Shown: positions 43,139-53,466, counted from the first letter of the stretch. The stretch: 64,000 bases of DNA from an uncultured bacterium (GCA_947168725.1 CAMVNA010000002.1:1-64000); one strand, 5' to 3'. The notes: a model not told the origin generated them from the letters alone. Numbers and translations are program-made.

Positions 43139-43206
43139 GGGGGAGTTTACTTTAAAGAAAAAATGATATATAATATGTTTTTTACTATCGAAGTACTCCC
43201 CTTTTA
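43139..43206. terminator. GGGGAGT/ACTCCCC hairpin with long loop
   Basis: GGGGAGT with TTACTT (from 43140) pairs with AAGTACTCCCC (43191-43201), followed by a T run; the loop is about 40 bases. It may end transcripts from the RNA region, or be a small structured RNA itself. Confidence 0.5.
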
Positions 43207-43220
43207 TTTTTATAAATTTT

Positions 43221-43253
43221 AAAAAAAGGGACTTCATTATCCATGAAAGTCCC
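43221..43253 (-). terminator. Minus-strand terminator
   Basis: GGGACTTCAT pairs with ATGAAAGTCCC around a TATCC loop. On the minus strand it is followed by seven T. It lies downstream of the hypothetical gene at 43383-44018. Confidence 0.75.
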
Positions 43254-43382
43254 AAATAAATTCGTTAATAATAGTAATTAACTAATAAGCGTATCAATAA
43301 TATTCCTCTCCCTTTTAGACATTTATCTACCTATCCTCTAGACTTTAAAAAAACAATCCAAGAAAAATAGAGCACTTATATG

Positions 43383-44018
43383 CTACTTATTAAGACTTTC
43401 TACATATTCAAAAAACTCCGGATCCAGCTTCATAGCATTTTCAATTATAACCCTACTTGAATCACCAATCGATCAATCTAAATATTTTTCAATAAGATTT
43501 TTCGTAATCTTAACTCTCTTTCACCTCTTACTAACTGTAGTTATACTATCTCAAGAAGGGAAATTTTCAGATTTATAAAGCTGCTGTAAATGCATAGCTC
43601 ATCATGAATACCTTGTTTTACGCTGTTCAAAGAAAAAATTTTCTCAACTATCATTTAAATATCTAAAAGAAACTCCATCCCAAACAGACAATCATCATAT
43701 TTTATCTCATAAAAACAAAGCCCCTCTTTTATGAATATAAAATGAATTCTTAGGAGTTCATTTTCCATTATATTCATAATACTTTCTTCAATTAATTTCT
43801 ATATATCTTTCTCCATTAGCATTCTCCTTTACATCTTTTAGAAAAATTTTTTGATCTAATCACATCTTAACCTCCGCAATATCTTCTATATCAAAATTCT
43901 TCCAATCAGGAATTGAAGATTTACTTACATTCAAATTTTTAACCAAATCTTCCTTTGATTTTTTAAGATTAGAACTACCCTGTTCTAAGAAAAGTTCTGA
44001 ATTATTTCTTGACTCCAT
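43383..44018 (-). CDS. Hypothetical protein
   Basis: A 211-residue soluble protein with no recognised domain. A central beta-rich part (GERYIEINGRKYYEYNG, FYIHKRGALFLGDK, WLSVWDGVSF) recalls small sensor or cell-wall-related folds, and the C terminus is helical. The glycines are mainly UGA. It is followed by a minus-strand terminator and lies 77 bp after the VanX-like peptidase gene, possibly in the same transcript. Confidence 0.6.
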
Positions 44019-44095
44019 TATTCAAAAATAATATATAAATATATTTACATATTATAAAAATAATTCAAAAAATCAATGGGAAGTTGACAGATTAT

Positions 44096-45388
44096 TTAGA
44101 CATGGCTTAAGGTACTCTTTCATTTATCAATCTGATAGTGCCGCCATTCACTTGATATTGTATAGAATCAAGCTTGTTCCATTGCCTTTCTTAATATATA
44201 AGCATTCTTTCTTTTAACATTATTAGAACCGAGTTTATTAATACTACTCCATGTTGCTTTTCATGAAAAGTCATCAAATCATGTCGGCATTTCAACTTCA
44301 TTTCAATTAGAATCAACCATAGTCAAATCTACCGCCTTTCAAGTTCCATGATGAGACGTTCATGGATATGCCACATTAGAACCTTTTGTTGACGATGGTC
44401 ATCTATAATTATCATATAATTTTTGTTGAGCATCTTTAGGTCTATAAGCATCCAAAATTTTCAACTCATATCATTGTGATTTCAAAGTTTCTTGAGCTTT
44501 CATTAATTTCTGTACCGCATCATATCTTAGCTTAAGATTTGATTCTCAGTCAGGATAAATTTTAGTTTTAAAACTATTATCTTTTGTCGCATATTTCAAA
44601 TCATATTTAATATCACTAATATAATTTTTCAAAGGAACAATTTCTGTATCTTTCGGCTCTTTCTCTGAAGATTCTTTTATGTCACTATTATCTCACGTCT
44701 CTTTATTCACCTCTTCATTAGAATCACTTCAAGAAGCTTCACTTCAAGAATTAGTATTAGAGTCATCTCATTCTGATTCATTTTTTTCTCAAGTTCATGC
44801 TTGAACATTTCAAGTTAATATATCATATATTTTATTCATAGTCTCTTTACCAGGCAAACCATCAACTTTTAGTTTGTATTCTGTTTGAAATTTTTCTACA
44901 GCTTCCTTTGTCTTAGGTCACAAAATACCATCAATAACTATATCTCAATACTTATCCTTATTTCCTCATCAAACTTGAGGACTTCTAATAGCAATTTGTA
45001 CGGCCATAATCCAAGCAGCAGCATTACTAGCTTTTAAATCATTTCGCTCTTTATCCTTAATCTTTTCTAAATAACTTTTAACAATATCCATTTTAAGAAT
45101 AACTTTTTCGTTATCTATTTCATAAAACAATTCTCCTGATTCAGTTGAAGTCTCTGTTGGAGTTTCAGTTGAAGTCTCTGTTGGAGTTTCAGTTGAAGTC
45201 TCTGCTGGAGTCTCAGTTGAAGTCTCTGTTGGAGTTTCAGTTGAAGTTTCAGATGGAGTCTCAGTTGAGGTCTGCTCAGGACTATTCTGATTTACGTTTT
45301 CTTTTATGTTACTCAATCAATTTTTTACTTGAGAAGTTACCCAATCAATTTGTTTAATATCTTTTGATGCCAATTCATAATTTTCCAT
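44096..45388 (-). CDS. VanX-like D-Ala-D-Ala dipeptidase with PG-binding domain and TETSTETP repeats
   Basis: A 430-residue protein in four parts. A short N terminus is followed by a low-complexity stretch of alternating STETPTET units (about residues 40-80). A peptidoglycan-binding domain type 1 follows (GDIVIDGILGPKTKEAVEKFQ ... KVDGLPGKETM), then a Ser/Glu-rich linker, then an M15D peptidase with zinc site SHHGTGKAVDLTMVD and EWRHYQ, and LDAYRPKDAQQ before it. VanX enzymes split D-Ala-D-Ala. No signal peptide is evident. It could remodel its own wall or attack host peptidoglycan. Confidence 0.85.
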
Positions 45389-45723
45389 AGTTACTAAAAA
45401 ATTAATAATAAAACACAACATATCTATTATAAATAATAATATTCAAAATGTCAAATAATTTAGCACATTTTTTAAATTAAAGAAACAGCAAAAAATTTTC
45501 AATTCTAAGATATATTTCATATATTTAAGTGCCTATTTGTCTCGATTACTCAAAATTTTTTAACCCTGAAAATTAAAATATTTCTTAACGTTACCCATAT
45601 TCTTTCTGTGGATATAATAGTATGAAACCATTTCAGAAACTAAATTCACATTCAACAATATTTTACTGACCTACAAGTTTTTATCACTACTAATGTATCC
45701 AATCACACAATTTTAATAAGAAA
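45389..45723. other. AT-rich spacer between VanX-like and GNAT genes
   Basis: 335 bases with no gene of either strand that can be supported; a 23-codon frame at about 45622 is too short to call. It should hold the promoter of the VanX-like gene. No terminator or repeat stands out. Confidence 0.5.
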
Positions 45724-46026
45724 CTATAATTCCATTCTCATAGCATATCACTTATTATCACCTATTGAATATTTTTCAACAATCTCAAATCACATTCTTT
45801 CACACCAATCTTTCAACTCTTCAGTTTCCATTCACTCTTCCGAATCAAAAGACATAACAGGAAGCTCTATTACACTAACATCCTCTTCTCTAGACTTTTC
45901 TAAAAGCATATTCATTAATTTAGTTGCTGTTCACTGTCTCCTTTCTTCAACAAAAATAGACAAAACAAACAATGTGTCTCATTCTATTACATATTCCAAT
46001 AATCAATCTTTATAAGTTAACTTCAT
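45724..46026 (-). CDS. GNAT family N-acetyltransferase
   Basis: A 100-residue protein with the acetyl-CoA motif VEERRQGTATKLMNMLLEKSRE, where RRQGTA matches the Q/RxxGxG/A pyrophosphate loop. The strand before it is EGDTLFVLSIF, and the C-terminal WCERMGFEIVEKYSIG is the usual end of the fold. It lacks the first strand-helix of longer GNATs. The substrate is unknown. Confidence 0.8.
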
Positions 46027-46106
46027 ACTATTTTTTATATAGAATAAAATACTAACACCTTCACAAAATGATTAATATTATAATAAAATTTAATTTCAAT
46101 AAATTC

Positions 46107-46706
46107 TTAATCTAATAATTGAATCACTTCCGAAATCTGATCATCGCTATAATCAGTTTTTTGATTTACACTTCTCATAAGCATCAACATTACATATCAC
46201 CTTATCTCATTATCCATTGGCACGTCGATCTTTTTCATTATTCACTCATATTGTAATGCTTTTAAATGGCTCTCATAATAAGTATTTCATCACCCATATT
46301 TATTTCACCATAAAGCTCTAGAAAGTACAGTTCAAAACTCAGCCCTCGTAACAAAATCCTTTGGTTTAAAAGATGTTATTCACTGTCACATCAATCACAA
46401 TTGACAACTTTCAGTAACAAATTTAACTAAATCTGGATTAATATTTGAATCAGAAAATAGACAATTCTTTGTCGTATCAGGAGATTTTCATAAAATATTT
46501 ATAGCATAATTGCTAATCATCTTTGCCATTTCTTCTCTTGTAATTTTTCATCACATATTTGCCTTTTCAATCGAACTTTGAGTAGTAATTTCGCTTTGAT
46601 AAGCCCAATTATATGCTTGCCTTAATTCAGAAGAATAATCCATTCAAATACATATCGTAAACGTAAACAACAATCAAAGCATTGATGAAATTAACAATTT
46701 TTTCAT
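46107..46706 (-). CDS. Secreted SLH-like protein
   Basis: A 199-residue exported protein. The first 17 residues are a signal peptide (LLISSMLGLLFTFTICIG). Two SLH-like segments follow: GKITREEMAKMISNYAINILG with CLFSDSNINPDLVKFV, and FKPKDFVTRAEFGTVLSRALWG. Many glycines are UGA. It is divergent from the OLD nuclease gene. With the protein at 24125 it is the second SLH protein in the window. Confidence 0.75.
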
Positions 46707-46875
46707 ATGAAATTATAAACAATAAAAAACTAATTCAATTGTATACTTTTTGTTTTTGCAATTTCAATAATAAAGAAATATTTATAATTTTAATTTAGTA
46801 AATGAAAATTTGCATTTTCAAAAAAAAGAGATATACTATTATATAACAAAATTTAAATTAAAGAAAGCAACATAA

Positions 46876-48867
46876 ATGAAAATCAGAGAATTAAAAATAT
46901 CCAATCTTATGAGTTTCCCTTATATAGAAGATTTCGATAATTTTGATTGAATGAATTTTGAAAAAATAGAAAACAATTTAGATATGAATATTTTAATCTG
47001 AGCAAACGGTTCTGGAAAAAGTAATTTTATAGAAATAATTAATCAGTTTTGTAGAAATTTAATTTTAGACTACACCTTTGATGAAGAAATTTTAAATAAC
47101 AAAAAAGAATCAGATTACAAACAAGCTATTCAGCTTGTGTGAAAACTTGCGTACAAATTAACCAAACATACAAAATTTCAAGACAAACCATCAGAAATTG
47201 AAATCACAATCGAACTTTTTGATGCTGATTTTGATAATATTTGATTTGTATGTAAAAATGTCAAAAAAATTAATACAATCATCGAAAAATATAGTGAATT
47301 AAGCTACAGATTCCCCCATTTTAACTTTAATAACATAAAAAACGAAATAAAAGAAATTCGTTTAAAAGCAGAATTTGATGAAAAGAAACAAGAATTTATA
47401 ATAGAAAAAACATCACTAACTCCTATGGAATTTTTTTGTTTAACCTGTATACAAGAGAGAGAATTATTATACATATGTTCATATATACATAACAAACGAG
47501 AAAGTAAGAATTGAAACTCCCCACGAGAACCATTAAAAAGTACTTTTACAATCTTATCATCACAAAGAGATTCAATCGAATGGAAATATCTAAACGAATT
47601 TCAGGATTTTGACAATTATATTTTCAAAAGGAATGAAGAAAATAATATAAATTTAGATTGATATTATAAATGCCTCTGGAAAATCCGAAACATCATGAAA
47701 AAGCCCCATCAGTATACCAAAAATCCTGTCTGAGAAAAAGAAATCATCATTGATGAATCCCGAGAAACTACATTATACCAATCAGATTTTTGGAAAAATT
47801 TAGTATCACTTGTTGAAAACTTTCTTCATAAAAAATTAAACATCAACTATATTCAATGATCAATCAACTTACAATTACAAAACCCAGACTGAGAGCCGTG
47901 CTATTTCGATGATTTATCAGCATGACAACAGTCTTTATTATTAATCATTTTTTGCCTATTGTGAAATGACTTGGAAAATGGATTTATGGTTATAGATGAA
48001 CCCGAACTTCATATTCACCCTCAATTACAAAAAGAATTATCATTACTTTTCAATCACATTAATAAAAGATATTGAACTCAATTTTTTCTATCAACTTATT
48101 CAGCACTTTTTATCAATGAAGATAATATCACCAATGTTTACAGATTTTCAAAAGAGAATTGATGAACAAAAGTATTTACTCCATATATAAAAATAGCTCC
48201 AGATGACGCAAAATTGGTTCATTTATTAAGATTTGAAAATTTATCAAAAATCTTTTTTGTAAATAAAATTATCATGGTAGAATGAGATTCTGATTTATAT
48301 TTCTTTTCGCATTATTTAAAATGGTTGCAAGAGCAACCAGAATGGGAGTCCATTACTTGAACATACGAAATAGTAAACATTAATTGAAAGTGATCATACA
48401 AAGCACGACATAAATTTTTAAACAAATTCTGAATCGATAATTACTTTATTTGAGACCGAGATAACACTGTTGACTACGGATTTTTCACCACAAAAGAACT
48501 ATGAAAATATTACCAATTAGCAAATAGACACATAAAAAATGATAAACGAATCAGTTGAGACTATTACAATAGACTTGTATTTACAATCAAAAAATTCTAT
48601 CCTCAAAAATATCGCAGAATCATCGAGTGAATCGAAGATCTTTATAAAACATGAGTATTTATTTTAAAATTGTGAGCCATAGAATCATATCCTCGTTTAG
48701 AAAGAAAATGACTTCAATATATGGTTAATTTTTGTAACTCTGAATTTGAAAATCGATTAGTAAGTCCCGAAACAAGAGAACAAAGAAAAGAACTATATGA
48801 TATTTTCAGTAACATATTCTCAAAAGAAAAAGAAACGGAATCATGAGAAATAGAAAATCCTTTCTAG
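46876..48867 (+). CDS. OLD family ATP-dependent endonuclease (AAA ATPase plus TOPRIM)
   Basis: A 663-residue class 1 OLD-like protein. Walker A is GANGSGKSN at 42-50, the ABC signature DLSAGQQSLLL, and Walker B FMVIDEPELHIHPQ. The TOPRIM part has MVEGDSDLYFF (E469) and YFIGDRDN with the acidic metal ligands. OLD proteins act in anti-phage defence or repair of broken ends; some work with a partner such as GajB, but no helicase partner follows here. The next genes on the minus strand are a membrane HTH protein, a YvlD-like protein and a Fe-S nuclease. Confidence 0.88.
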
Positions 48868-48873
48868 AAAAGC

Positions 48874-49437
48874 TTAATTCATACCCTTCATATAAAAAAT
48901 ACAGGCAATTACAATAAATATTACAGCAAATATCAACACCACATAAGTTTTAGTTTCCTGTTCTTTAACTCTAGCTTTTAATTTTGCTAATTTTTCTTCT
49001 AACATCTTTTTTTCTTCAATAGCTTGCTGTTTTTCCTTATTATAATCAGGCAAGGCAATCATTGTCTGAATTTTAGCCTCCAACTCTCCTATTCTTTGCT
49101 GCAACATAAATATAATCTTATTTTTTTCATCAATTTGCTTATCTTTTTCTTGAAAAATCAAATAAAACTTATCAAGTTTTTCATCAATTGTCGACATATC
49201 TGTGACAGGTCTTACAGATAATTTTGAACTATTATCTCATATTAATTCCGTCGAAATTTCCTGACGTAAAGACGTAAATTCGTTTTGTAAAACTTTCAAC
49301 TCTTCTTCGTTCAATATCACTTTATTAGCGATTTTTTTATAAGATAATTTACCAGACTTAACATATCTATCAATAGTTCTTGTAGATACTCATAATAATG
49401 ATGCTGCCTGATTCCTAGTTACAGTATAACGTTTCAT
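48874..49437 (-). CDS. HTH-coiled-coil protein with C-terminal membrane helix
   Basis: A 187-residue protein. An N-terminal helix-turn-helix (TRNQAASLLGVSTRTIDRYVKSGKL) is of the excisionase/MerR-like type. A long coiled coil follows (about 85-160, IDEKNKIIFMLQQRIGELEAKIQ), and a single membrane helix (VVLIFAVIFIVIACIFYM) near the end. So it is a DNA-binding protein tethered to the membrane by a stalk. Its stop codon is six bases from the convergent OLD gene's stop. The role is unknown; chromosome tethering or signalling is conceivable. Confidence 0.75.
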
Positions 49438-49472
49438 TTAGTAAAAATTCATGTGATAAAATACAATTTTAT

Positions 49473-49874
49473 TTATAATATTTTTGTTAATATACTAATA
49501 CTTATACCCATTATGACCGATAAAATCAAAGTCTGCCATATCTCTCACAATTTAACCATTACTTCTCAGTCTAAATAATTATTAACAACAAATGCGAACA
49601 TATAAAAAACCAATACATTAATTACAATCGAAGCTAATCACAGAGTCATAAAATTGACAGGACAAGACAATGTCTTTAATATCCACTTGATAGGAGAATT
49701 AAAAATCCAGAATATAAAACCAAGGACCAAAAATGTTCCAACCAATTTTATAATCGACTTTTCAATTTCAGGATTTGAAAAAGAAATTTTGATTCATAAT
49801 CAATAATAATTAAAGACATATAACAGCACTCAACAAATAACAATATTAACAATCAGCCTTCTGAAAATTTTCAT
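49473..49874 (-). CDS. YvlD/phage-holin-IV-like membrane protein
   Basis: A 133-residue protein with four predicted membrane helices. SNPEIEKSIIKLVGTFLVLGFIFWIFNSPIKWILKTLSCPVNFMTLG resembles the PF04020 (YvlD, phage holin family 4) pattern of N-P-I-K and P-x-N-x-x-T-L-G. Under the standard code it would end at LD; code 25 carries it on through another helix to TAA at 49473. An ATG at 49889 would add five residues. It lies between the HTH-coiled-coil gene and the Fe-S nuclease gene. Confidence 0.68.
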
Positions 49875-49949
49875 GAATTGATGAAGCATATAAAAGTAGA
49901 CAACTTATAATTTTTTGTCCACTTATTTCAAGTGCAACTTAATAATATC

Positions 49950-51173
49950 CTATTTTTTATTTTGTTTTCTTACCATAAAACTAACATCCTCTTCCACTGC
50001 TCATAAAAAATCACTTAATCTCACCTTTCATGATTTTAAAAATAATTTATTAACATTTTGCCACGGAATATCAGCATATTCCTCAAATAATCACAATGAT
50101 TTTATTTTTTCCAAAAATTTATCCTTGTCTATCACATTCATTTTAAGTGTTTTAGTAATTTTTACATTTCAATCTGTTCCACTTAATATAAAATCTGATT
50201 TTTCATCATTTGGATCTTTTTTAATAACATACCTTTGGAAAATACATTTCAATGACTCTTTTTCCTTTTCTAATTCAGAAATTTTATCACAAATTTCAAC
50301 AAACTCATCAACCAGTGCAGTAATACTTTTATCAGACAACTCTCATTCAACCTCATCATCCGAATTTACAACAGAAAACAACGGACACACCGATTGATAA
50401 TCACACCAAGCACAAAGAGAAGACTGATTTGCTTCAAATATTTTTTTACTTCACATTGCATATTGCAACTTGTTTTGCTCTATTTCTTTGATAATATTGA
50501 CATACTTAGCTTTAATTTCATCTAATTTATTCTGAGTAATTTCTCGTTCATCTTCAATATCGAAGTGTAGAAAATATAGTTTAGCTTTTAGATTTTTGAA
50601 ATATTTTGCATATTTTTGTTGTATTCACAATCAATATAAAGTTAATTGCTCAACATATTGATCCTTTTCTTCAGTTGGCAAATTTTTATTTGTTTTGTAA
50701 TCATTGATAACAAATGTATCTCAAATTTTATCTAATCTATCTATAAATCACAAAAAATTAATTCAATCAGCAAGCTGGAATGAAATTTGTTTTTCAGTAC
50801 TAATAACTTGGATATCATCAAATGGTGCATGCTTGTCATAATACCTAGAAAGATACATTTCTCATCTACGTTTAAAATCATCGATAGTTAAATCCGTATG
50901 ATGATTCAGAATCTCTCATCAATTTTCTGAAGTTTCTTTTTCTTTTTTCTCTCGCAAAGCATAGTAATCTGAGATAAATTCTTCCTTTGTTGGTACTTTA
51001 AAAACATTTATACTATTATATAAATTTTGCAATGATTCATGAACCAAAGTTCATAACAAAGTATCCGTGGTTTCCACGAATTCAGAAGTCGGGATCTTAT
51101 CCACATAGCGATAACGATATTTAAGAGGACACTGCATATAAACCTGAATTTGCGAAACTGAATATCTAACCAT
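49950..51173 (-). CDS. PD-(D/E)XK nuclease with Fe-S cluster cysteines (RecB/AddB/Cas4-like)
   Basis: A 407-residue nuclease. The first Cys is C15 in SVSQIQVYMQCPLKYRYRY, a typical start of PDDEXK_1 proteins. The active site is GFIDRLDKI ... DTFVINDYKTNK followed by QLTLYGLGIQQ. Three further cysteines, LCAWCDYQSVCPLF, complete the four-Cys iron-sulfur site as in AddB and Cas4. No helicase domain is attached and no CRISPR array or cas gene is present. It is likely a DNA-end-processing nuclease working with a separate helicase. Confidence 0.85.
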
Positions 51174-51206
51174 TTTAAGAAATTTTAAATATAAATAACT
51201 TTAATT

Positions 51207-51233
51207 AAAACTGGATGCGTTACATCCAGTTTT
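51207..51233 (-). terminator. Hairpin terminator enclosing a stop codon
   Basis: AAAACTGGATG (51207-51217) pairs perfectly with CATCCAGTTTT (51223-51233). The TAA of the small membrane protein gene on the minus strand (51220-51222) lies in its loop. A and T runs flank it on both sides. Confidence 0.7.
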
Positions 51234-51402
51234 TAATAGATCCAACGACACTGGATATTGTCCAATCCAGTATAGCCACAAAAACAAAGAACATTGCAAC
51301 CAACACAGCACAAGGTACAAACATCCACCGAAGTACAGTGATCAAAATACCTTTTACACGATTAGTAGATTTTTCTCTACCCATTTTGTCTTCCCGTTCC
51401 AT
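51220..51402 (-). CDS. Small single-pass membrane protein
   Basis: A 60-residue protein: a charged N terminus (MEREDKMGREKSTNRVKG), a membrane helix (MFVPCAVLVAMFFVFVAIL) and a short outside tail. None of its glycines is UGA. A second possible start is the ATG six codons in. It ends inside a terminator hairpin, so its 3' UTR is almost absent. The function is unknown. Confidence 0.6.
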   Translation of the reverse strand: MEREDKMGREKSTNRVKGILITVLRWMFVPCAVLVAMFFVFVAILDWTISSVVGSIKNWM

Positions 51403-51468
51403 GACTTTAAAAATTTTTCTGTTTTTTATATTTCGTATATACTTTTTAAAAAAACAAATTCAAGCAAT

Positions 51469-51897
51469 TTAATCTTCTAATATATCTTCAAATTCTTCTA
51501 CTAAAATTTCATCTGAATCTGATTTTTTGTCTTTTCTCCGTTGATGAATCGCATTTCTAACTCACAAAAGTCCAATTACTACTGCCCTTCTCCTTCTTGG
51601 TAAAACTTCCAGTCATTGATCTACAAATGTTTCATATCATCGAGTCATTACTTCATCGATAGATTTTCCTTCTATCATTTCAGCTAATAAACTACACGAA
51701 GCAGTACTCACCTGCCCAGGACTTCATGAAAAACTAAATTTTTCAATTATATTATCTTTAATTTTCAAATAAACAGTAATATCATCTCAACAAATAAAAT
51801 TTCATTCATGACGAGAAACTGAAAAATCTTTCATTTCATAAAAATTTACTGGATTTTTATTATATTCTGTAATAATTGAATCTGAGATTTCTGACAT
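51469..51897 (-). CDS. IscU/SufU-like Fe-S scaffold protein
   Basis: A 142-residue protein matching NifU-like N-terminal scaffolds. YNKNPVNF starts it, the first cysteine is C36 in NFICGDDITVYLK, and the second is C68 in PGQVSTASCSLLAEMI. At the place of the third cysteine (usually R-x-K-C-A) stands RRRRAVVIGLLGVRNAI, with no Cys. So one of three cluster ligands is missing. It may have another ligand or another role. An Asp/Glu-rich tail follows. The Fe-S nuclease next door is a possible client. Confidence 0.8.
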
Positions 51898-52087
51898 AAA
51901 TAAGAATGATTCGAGTAAATCTACAGTACATATTATAACTATTGTTGATTGATATTCAAACTAAATTTTAAATTTAAGTACATTGTGTCAATGTTTGTCC
52001 ATTTGTGTCCAAAATGGTCATTTTACTTTGATTTTTATTAGTGATTTCATATTATTATGTCGTTATTTTATTAAATACGTAGTTGAT

Positions 52088-52675
52088 ATGAAAATTAAAT
52101 CAGCAGAATTTATAAAAAGTGTAGCAGATATCAAACAGTGTCCTAATTTAAATTTGCCTGAATTTGCATTTTTTTGACGTTCAAATGTATGAAAATCTTC
52201 ATTAATTAACATGCTAACCCAAAGAAAGGATTTAGCTAAATGTTCAAAAATTCCATGAAAAACAAAATTATTCAACTTCTTTATAATAAACAATGAACGA
52301 ATCATCGTTGACCTACCATGATATGGATACGCAAAATCATGAGAAAAAGAAAGAAAAAATTGGTTAGATTTTACTCAAGAATTTTTGAATACAAGAGACA
52401 CATTAAAAAACACTTTTTTACTGATAGATGCTAGCATCCCTCCTCAGAAGATTGACATCGAAATGATAAAGTGTTTTATAGAAGATTGAATTAATTTTTC
52501 TATCGTTTTTACTAAATCTGATAAATGTAATCAAAAAGAACGTAGCAAAAATCAGAAACTTTTTGATAAAGAAATGAATAAAATTTGATTAACAAAATAC
52601 ATAAAATTTGTTGTCGACAATATTCACTGAAAATGAAGAGAAGAACTACTATCTTTTATCGAAAATTCATTATAA
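52088..52675 (+). CDS. engB: Ribosome biogenesis GTPase EngB/YsxC
   Basis: A 195-residue GTPase needed for 50S assembly. G1 is GRSNVGKSS at 30-38, G2 PGKTKLFNFF, G3 DLPGYGYAK, and G4 TKSDK. All match EngB (YihA/YsxC). The ATG at 52088 gives the usual SAEFIKSVADIKQCPNLNLPEFAFFG beginning. Confidence 0.94.
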
Positions 52676-52834
52676 GTTTTAAAACTTTTAAAAATTTGTA
52701 AATATTATAATAATATCATTAATTAAAAAGTGTGAACCAATGGTTAGAGGATTTTTTTAATTTTTTCTTGTATGATAATTTGAATAAATTATTCTATGAG
52801 TGTAAATAAAATTTACAAATAAAAAGATTAACTT
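52676..52834. other. AT-rich spacer after engB
   Basis: AT-rich region without a gene. It should hold the promoter of the structured RNA that follows; TATGATAAT at about 52770 is a possible -10 element. No terminator for engB was identified. Confidence 0.35.
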
Positions 52835-53107
52835 TGTGTGGGGTGCAGAGAATTCAGCGTTTCGCTTGAATTTGAATAAATGATTATCTGTATTCGGAAA
52901 GCATTTATTCTGCATTAGGGAATCTTACCAAAGATGAAATGATGCAATCTTACCAGATCGCCTTTTGTTTCAGTATTGTAGAAAAGATTGAGTTTTATAC
53001 AGAAGTTTGTGAAAATAAACTTGTATATACAACTCAATTTGAATAAGAGTTGGATTGGCGGTCTGGAGTATATCTAGACCCATCCTGTATTTCTTGATGG
53101 GTTTTTC
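52835..53107 (+). ncRNA. Structured RNA with own terminator (candidate); overlaps a 67-codon frame
   Basis: More GC-rich than its surroundings and full of stems: AATTCAGCG/CGCTTGAATT (52851-52872), AATAAATG/CATTTATT (52875, 52902), CCAGATCGCC (52953-52962) with GGCGGTCTGG (53057-53066) as a long-range 10-bp stem, and between them a long arm pair, ATTGAGTT...AACTCAAT. It ends in a terminator ACCCATC/GATGGGT plus T run (53078-53106). A frame from GTG 52843 to TAA 53046 is open in code 25, but has no ATG and unusual codons. A small protein cannot be ruled out. Confidence 0.45.
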
Positions 53108-53147
53108 TTTATTCACAAAAAACCACATTTCAAACACATCCATAAAA

Positions 53148-53375
53148 CTATTTTTTCAACTTTTCAAGAAGATCAGTCATAAATCATTTACATTCCCGAC
53201 CACCTTCTATTTGTTTCAAAAGCTCATCTGCTTCTCTTTCATCTTTCTTCTTTATTTCATCTCATTTTGTAGAAACATAATTATTTGGATGATATTCTGG
53301 TGTCTGTTTTTTACCCTTATCTCATCCAAAAGACTCTCATGATTCTAATCTACTTGATGGGTTATCTATACTCAT
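53148..53375 (-). CDS. Small charged hypothetical protein
   Basis: A 75-residue hydrophilic protein (MSIDNPSSRLESGESFGGDKGKKQ... ending DLLEKLKK). UGA glycines are in the Ser/Gly-rich start. A helical part with EREADELLKQIEGGRECKG lies at the end. No family recognised. It lies downstream of the enolase terminator, on the same strand. Confidence 0.55.
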
Positions 53376-53466
53376 TCTTATAAATTTATGATATAAAAAC
53401 TAATATTTATAATTATATACAGATAAATAAAATTGTCAAATATTTACAAACTTTTTTATAGAATGT

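Noticed and set aside
45622-45693. Short plus-strand frame (23 codons) between the VanX-like and GNAT genes
   Set aside because: Too short, no ribosome-binding site and no recognisable sequence.
49915-50397. 160-codon plus-strand frame inside the nuclease gene
   Set aside because: A shadow of the minus-strand nuclease, whose conserved motifs and code-25 frame are clear.
49950-51173. Cas4
   Set aside because: Same Fe-S PD-(D/E)XK fold, but twice the size of Cas4 and no CRISPR context.
52835-53107. RNase P RNA
   Set aside because: GGAAAG and ACAGAA occur, but the P4 helix and other conserved regions cannot be built.
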